NCBI GenBank assembly: GCA_031002005.1
Contig: JARYHS010009186.1
Location: forward strand, 187,824,437-187,888,436
From: Vandiemenella viatica
Taxonomy: Eukaryota > Arthropoda > Insecta > Orthoptera > Morabidae
Length of the DNA: 64,000 nt
Direction: 5' to 3'
In this document: positions 59,757 to 64,000 of the stretch, in pieces
Position numbering within the stretch: position 1 is the stretch's first letter
How the letters are laid out: each line of letters starts with the position of its first letter
Notes under the pieces: model-generated
What the model was told of the DNA's origin: nothing
Databases searched by the model: none
What the model saw: the letters and a program-made list of their open reading frames with translations, nothing else
Made by a program: the position numbers and the translations under genes

Positions 59757-60450
59757 AGATATGGTGCCAACGAGCTTTCCCGGTTAAGTAGCGGGTAAAG
59801 AGTATGGAGCCGAGCACTTACCCATTGCCTGATGTCCTTGATGTGAGCTCACCAGGTCAGCTTACAGTCAAGTGTTACACCAAGGTAGCGAGCAGTCGGC
59901 GCCCAGGGGGTGGTTTTACCTTCGAGCTGAAGTTGCGGGTGTGGTAGTTGCTGTCCACGGCGTCCTAGGCGTCGCGTCAGCATAATCGCTTGCGTTTTGG
60001 TTGGGTTTATACATATCCGCCACCTCCTGGCCCAGGCTATCGACTGCTGAAGAACTTCCTGCAGTCTAGTGGCGATGGCTCTGCTGCGGCTGGATGTGAA
60101 GTATGCCGTATCGTCGGCATACGTGGCCATTTTCTCAATCGCAGGTTCTGGAATGTCGGCTTTGTACAAGATACAAAGAACAGGACCCAGTACAGAACCC
60201 TGTGGTACACCTGCACGAATGTGCCGTCGGGTTGACATGGCATCGTCAACCCTGACACAGAAGGTGCGTCTCGACAGGTAGCTGCTGATCAGTTTCACGT
60301 AGAGTCCAGACAAGCACCATTCATATAACCTGCAGAGGAGTCCGGTATGCCACACAGAGTCAAATTCTCGGGCGACGTCGAGCAGGACCAAACCACAATA
60401 GCTTCTCTCGTTGAAGGCCCTCGTCGCTGTCTCTGTAACACGGATCAGTA
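59757..60450 (-). pseudogene. Jockey-type reverse transcriptase fragment
   Basis: Minus strand, in order: RVTETATRAFNERSYCGLVL; LLDVAREFDSVWH (motif A with the first catalytic Asp); AGVPQGSVLGPVL (motif B); TYADDTAYF (motif C, catalytic Asp pair); INPTKTQAIML; YLGVTLDCKLTW; then an in-frame TGA at 59849-59851; then HIKDIRQWVSARLHTLYPLL. The polymerase palm is well kept with only one stop, but the endonuclease, the N-terminal fingers (upstream of about 60450) and the C-terminus are missing. The clade is judged from the motif set typical of Jockey elements. The Asp residues needed for catalysis are present, yet the fragment is too short to work. Confidence 0.88.
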
Positions 60451-61347
60451 CGGGAACGACGCCCAGAGGCCGAGGCAGCAGAATTGTAAAGGCTTCAATT
60501 GACGTCTTCTTTCGTACCTTAGCTTTCTTTTGTTTATTTGCTGTGCTAAATTTCGTCACTGGCCAGGCTGACTCCAGTAGATTTACGCGCCTCCTCCTTC
60601 CTGTACTTAACAGCACGTGGCTGTTTATTATATGTCCTCTCTGGCGGAATAATGGGACGCTTTCTCGGCATTATGTCTTTGCTCATCGAGTACACGTCAC
60701 CGTGTATAGCCTGAATGCTGAACACAGCGGCTGGTGCAGCGTTTCCATCCATTTCCAATTCCTTATCCGCTTGCCGCGGGAGGAAATGCAGCGCGCACTT
60801 TCCATGTCACCCATCCGTTCGATCCCGCTGGGCACGTACTGGGGTGACAGCTTATTTGCTGCCAGCAATCGCGAATCAGTACCGAATTATTCAACTTCGA
60901 CACACGCAACACGGAATTCCTCCAATCACCTTTGTCAACAATACCTAACTATAACAATCACACACACACGACCCTACTAATCTAAACAATGATGCATACA
61001 CGTGCACTCATAATGTATCTCATTTAACACACTGATACATAACGGTCTTTCTCCGTCATCGTCATCATCTTCTTCCGTCTCCAGTTTTCCGGGTGCGGTG
61101 TAAGAGCGCTCTCCACTTTTACCTGTCCTCAACGGCAGCGACAGCGGACCTCCAGAACGGTGGAGCTGGCGAAAGAGGCGGCCTAGTACCCAAAGCACTA
61201 ATGTGGGCACAACTTGCTGCCTTCCAAGATTGGTATGGGTCTACCTAAGGCTACCGGAGTTAACCCTAACTTAAAATCATTTTTAACGTTAGGCCTAGCA
61301 AATCAGTAAGAAGAGTAATTGGAACTCGTTATATTGCACTCAAATTC
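60451..61347. other. Unrecognised, moderately GC-rich sequence upstream of the reverse transcriptase fragment
   Basis: The minus-strand frame reads on into this region without recognisable similarity, so the join at about 60450 looks like a truncation or insertion point. An antisense open frame spans 60411-60980. It might hold the 5' region of a different element, but nothing could be identified. Confidence 0.4.
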
Positions 61348-61359
61348 AAGTTCAAACTA

Positions 61360-61641
61360 TTTTTTTTTTTTTTTTTTTTTTTACATTTCATTCCTCCCAG
61401 CTGAAGGCTGGGAGGCGGGCTGCTGGAGAGTCATAGGGGACTCTTTTCAGCCAATCTACTACTACGGGGAGGGAAGGGGGATGGAAGGTCGGCCGTGGCC
61501 TTGTAGGGAACCATCCCAGCATTCGCCTAAGTGTCTGAGGGAAACCACGGAAAACCTCAGACAGGATGGCCGAACCGAGTTTAACCCCGGTCCTCCCGAA
61601 TGATAGGTAGGAGGCCATAATTGGCCTCCTCCCATCTCGGT
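61360..61641 (-). mobile_element. tRNA-derived SINE (family C, shares core with family A), 12-bp duplication
   Basis: AAGTTCAAACTA flanks it at 61348-61359 and 61642-61653. Long T tail, then CCAGCTGAAGGCTGGGAGGC, CCGTGGCCTTGTAGGGAACC, CCATCCCAGCATTCGCC, a TTTAACCCCGGTCCTCCCGA box region, and the head ending CCCATCTCGGT. The middle (family A: CATGGCCTTTTGAAGGAAGC...CCGGCATTTGCC) is shared with family A, but head and tail differ. A perfect palindrome lies near 61608-61629. Confidence 0.85.
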
Positions 61642-61934
61642 AAGTTCAAACTAAGGGCAACATGGCTTTATATAACACACCGTAAACATATCGACTGCGA
61701 GAAAAACTTAAGTTTGGTTGACTGCGATTTCTTACGTTTTTGATAACTGTACATCCCATTGTGCGGGGAGTAAAATGAGGTAAAAAAAATTTCGTGTTTG
61801 CGTAATTATCTGGTGAGAGTGTTTATTATCGGCTGCACAGTCCACCCCTATCTTAGCCACCTAGCATAACCTAGTAATCCTACCGGATATAGGGTACCTA
61901 CAGTAAAACGTGTAATCCGATCCACGGAAGCGTT

Positions 61935-62095
61935 CTGGCGTACATTATATTAAACAGCAAGGTGTGTCAGAGATGAATGTCGGGTTAAGGGACTATGAAA
62001 ATCCCGCCGAAATAGGGATTCAAACCAGGAACCTTCCGATCTCCAGTCACATGCCTTAACCACTAAGCCACCAGGCAGCTCTAGTAAACAAATAA
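61935..62095 (-). mobile_element. tRNA-derived SINE (family D) or SINE head
   Basis: Minus strand CTGCCTGGTGGCTTAGTGG (A box TGGCTTAGTGG) and GGTTCCTGGTTTGAATCCC (B box), followed by TTTCGGCGGGATTTTCATAG and ending near CACCTTGCTGTTTAA. No A-tail or clear duplication. A (TCA)n tract lies at the head side. Confidence 0.6.
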
Positions 62096-62100
62096 AAATC

Positions 62101-62122
62101 ACAATCATCATCATCATCATTA
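62101..62122. repeat. (TCA)n microsatellite
   Basis: Six to seven TCA units directly beside the SINE head. Confidence 0.9.
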
Positions 62123-62394
62123 GTTTTCTGCCCTCGGGCAGGTTTTCACTTGGCTGCTCTCCATGAGCTTCTGCCTTTCTTTTAAGAACCATGTAGTTGC
62201 CGTCTTCCTAGAGGTTATCTATAATTTGGTATCTCTTTCTTCCTCTTATTCTCCTCCCACAGACTAAACCTTCCAAGTAATAAAGGAGAGAAAGAAAAAC
62301 TGGAAGGGACACTTGTTGAGAGGGGAGTGCCTGACAAAATCACAATAAATAAATAAACAAAAAAATTACACCAAAGAAAAACATTTATAACTTA

Positions 62395-62560
62395 ATGGCC
62401 TTGGTACAGTGAACACGTACACGTAGTGAAATGCAAATAAAATGTAGTAAAAAAAATTAATTACCCACATTTCTCTGTTAATAGCCTCAACCTCAAGAAT
62501 CACGTCCAACGTACGAGTAAATACCTAAATATGGCTGAGTACCGTGGCAGTAGTACTTGA
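62395..62560 (+). repeat. Partial copy of the unclassified repeat
   Basis: GTAGTAAAAAAAATTAATTA, TGTTAATAGCCTCAACCTCA and GAGTAAATACCTAAATATGG parallel GTAATAAAAAAATTAGTTAC, ATTAATAGCTTTAACACCAA and ATGTAAATATCTAAAGATTG of copy 1. Confidence 0.4.
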
Positions 62561-64000
62561 TCGTATCAATTAATACAATTATTTTGTAGGGACGTTACCA
62601 AATGTATTTCTGTATAGGAGAAAATAAAATGTGTTTAGCATATATTGAAATGAATACGATGAAAGTAAAATGGAGATAGTCATGTTGTTGATTACAGAAG
62701 TACTCACTTTGCGCTTGCTAGCGCCTAATTGTATTGCTGTCTATCAATGAGTAATAGTCGTACCCTCACTACCGACCCTGTGTGAACGACAGAACTTCAG
62801 AAACTGGGTCAGTGAATCGATAAGCTGTGCTGCTGCCTCCATTCATTGGATCTCTGTTACTGCGAGCTGTCGAATTAATTATGCAAATCTACATCGAGTA
62901 GAGGCTCGATTTCACGCTCGATTTCTCTTACGGTGCTCAAGGAAACGTCTCAAAGGCCGCTACAGTGGGTGGATTCTCTGCTGTACTAACGACATGCATT
63001 AAAGAGAGCAGCAAATGAGGGATTCATCCCAATTATATGTTCAGTTAAACAAATGGTGGGTGTTTTTCCCTTTAGGAGTCTCCCGATAAGCGGAACTTCA
63101 TTTGGCAGGATAGGAAATTCTTGCACTCGTGTTCGATACCGTCTGTTGTAATGTATAGATGCATATTGGTAATCGAGAATGTAATTAAATGTAGGACATA
63201 TACTGTTGCTACCAGTAAACATACGATTCACAAAGAGTAGAAAAACTGATCATACTGTTCTTCTGTTGACAGTATTTGTAGATTGGTGGTCTGCTGATGT
63301 ATTTAACGCTTTAAGCAATAGAATAAGTAAAAGAAAACATGTCGCTCATCACGTTGTTCAACTGTTTGTAATACTGAAAAACAAGCTACCCGTAGAATGC
63401 GATACAGAAAGAAGCGAAATATCAGTAATGGCATTTGGGCAACTTGTTTCTTGGAACCCTTCATATCGTTTCGATTTATAACTTCTCCCCGAAAGCTATG
63501 AGTATATAATTAATTGTGTACCTAGGTACTGATCGTTTACCATCGTGGACCATGTCTCAAACAATTCTAAATTACCTTTTTAGTTCCTCTAAATGCTTCC
63601 TGCCAGTATGAAAATGTTCTGTGAATTTTTTTTTGGCTTCGATGACTTTAATGTTAGCCCTGTGGTTATAATTATAAATATCGTAGATATTTCTTCCTTA
63701 TCATCAGAAAGAAAACGGATAAATAACCTTGTCTTGCTTCTTGTTCTCTAACCTCAAGAGAAATGTCAATTATGCGATCACTATTAAAGTTTCTACGTTT
63801 CTTTAAAATTTAATTTAACTTCGCAACTTCTGATATATTGCAATAAACTCAATACAACTTGGTAACTTCTTCTTTGGACGCAGTTGTGATTTACTTTTAT
63901 AGAAACGTGACTTTCTTACTTAATTATATCTAACTGCATAGAAACCTTTGCAGCTTTCCTGTAGCTACCGTATCAGGAGTCATCTCTCCATTATAGTCCA
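62561..64000. other. Sequence without recognised features
   Basis: Frames at 62986-63231 (minus) and 63206-63481 (plus) are 80-90 codons long without recognisable domains. No paired repeats noticed. Confidence 0.45.

Noticed and set aside
60411..60980. 189-codon plus-strand frame
   Set aside because: Its first part is antisense to the Jockey fragment region and the rest has no recognisable domain.

Overview
The window is animal nuclear DNA, AT-rich and gene-poor. I infer an insect with a large genome, most likely polyneopteran (cockroach/termite, stick insect or orthopteran). The grounds are the mix of tRNA-derived SINEs, Helitron-like elements, Penelope-like elements (PLEs), hAT, Tc1/mariner and Jockey/RTE remnants, set in long AT-rich unique sequence. 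The order is an inference. There is no intact protein-coding gene, no operon and no bona fide tRNA or rRNA gene. Every recognisable protein is a decayed transposon product, and most long open frames are chance. The stretch reads as intergenic space or a very large intron. Left third (1-24 kb): a hAT-type MITE with 8-bp target duplications (1227-1757); a short PLE-like tail with inverted arms and a hammerhead-like core (4211-4381); a long-TIR MITE (6080-6585); a TAA-flanked MITE (8240-8577); a PLE insertion with a GIY-YIG endonuclease, inverted 246-bp ends and a perfect 15-bp duplication (10738-11612); the 5' part of a hAT transposon (12085-12790); and a 660-bp inverted-repeat element (15905-16564). 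GC-rich islands carrying TAATTA motifs lie at 13.5-14.1 and 23.7-23.9 kb. Middle (24-47 kb): a second small PLE-like insertion with inverted ends (24100-24536); a non-autonomous Helitron with an internal tRNA-like module and a nested SINE (27583-29132); an unclassified repeat of about 650 bp present twice (29.1 and 34.9 kb); a mariner-type transposase pseudogene (31.6-32.7 kb); GC-rich islands at 27.2, 33.7 and 43.7 kb; two oppositely oriented SINEs with perfect 12-bp duplications (36.2 and 36.7 kb); another Helitron (40070-40931); a tandem array with a unit of about 170 bp (41.9-42.8 kb); and a partly duplicated Helitron (45119-46357). Right third (47-64 kb): three further clear SINEs and one degraded one; one dispersed inverted monomer of the 42-kb array (50.5 kb); a second copy of the TAA-flanked MITE (52948-53341); a hAT transposase pseudogene with BED-like, catalytic and dimerisation regions (54.2-56.0 kb) and a duplicated fragment of its C-terminal end; RTE-type and Tc1-type fragments side by side (57.7-58.5 kb); and a Jockey-type reverse transcriptase fragment (59.8-60.4 kb). 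Host-gene signals are weak. There are three candidate small exons with splice-like borders (14260-14357, 39108-39138, 57000-57188) and a set of GC-rich islands that could be regulatory. The most unusual theme is the PLE-like class: three insertions share a hammerhead-like core plus inverted arms, and two of them keep target-site duplications.
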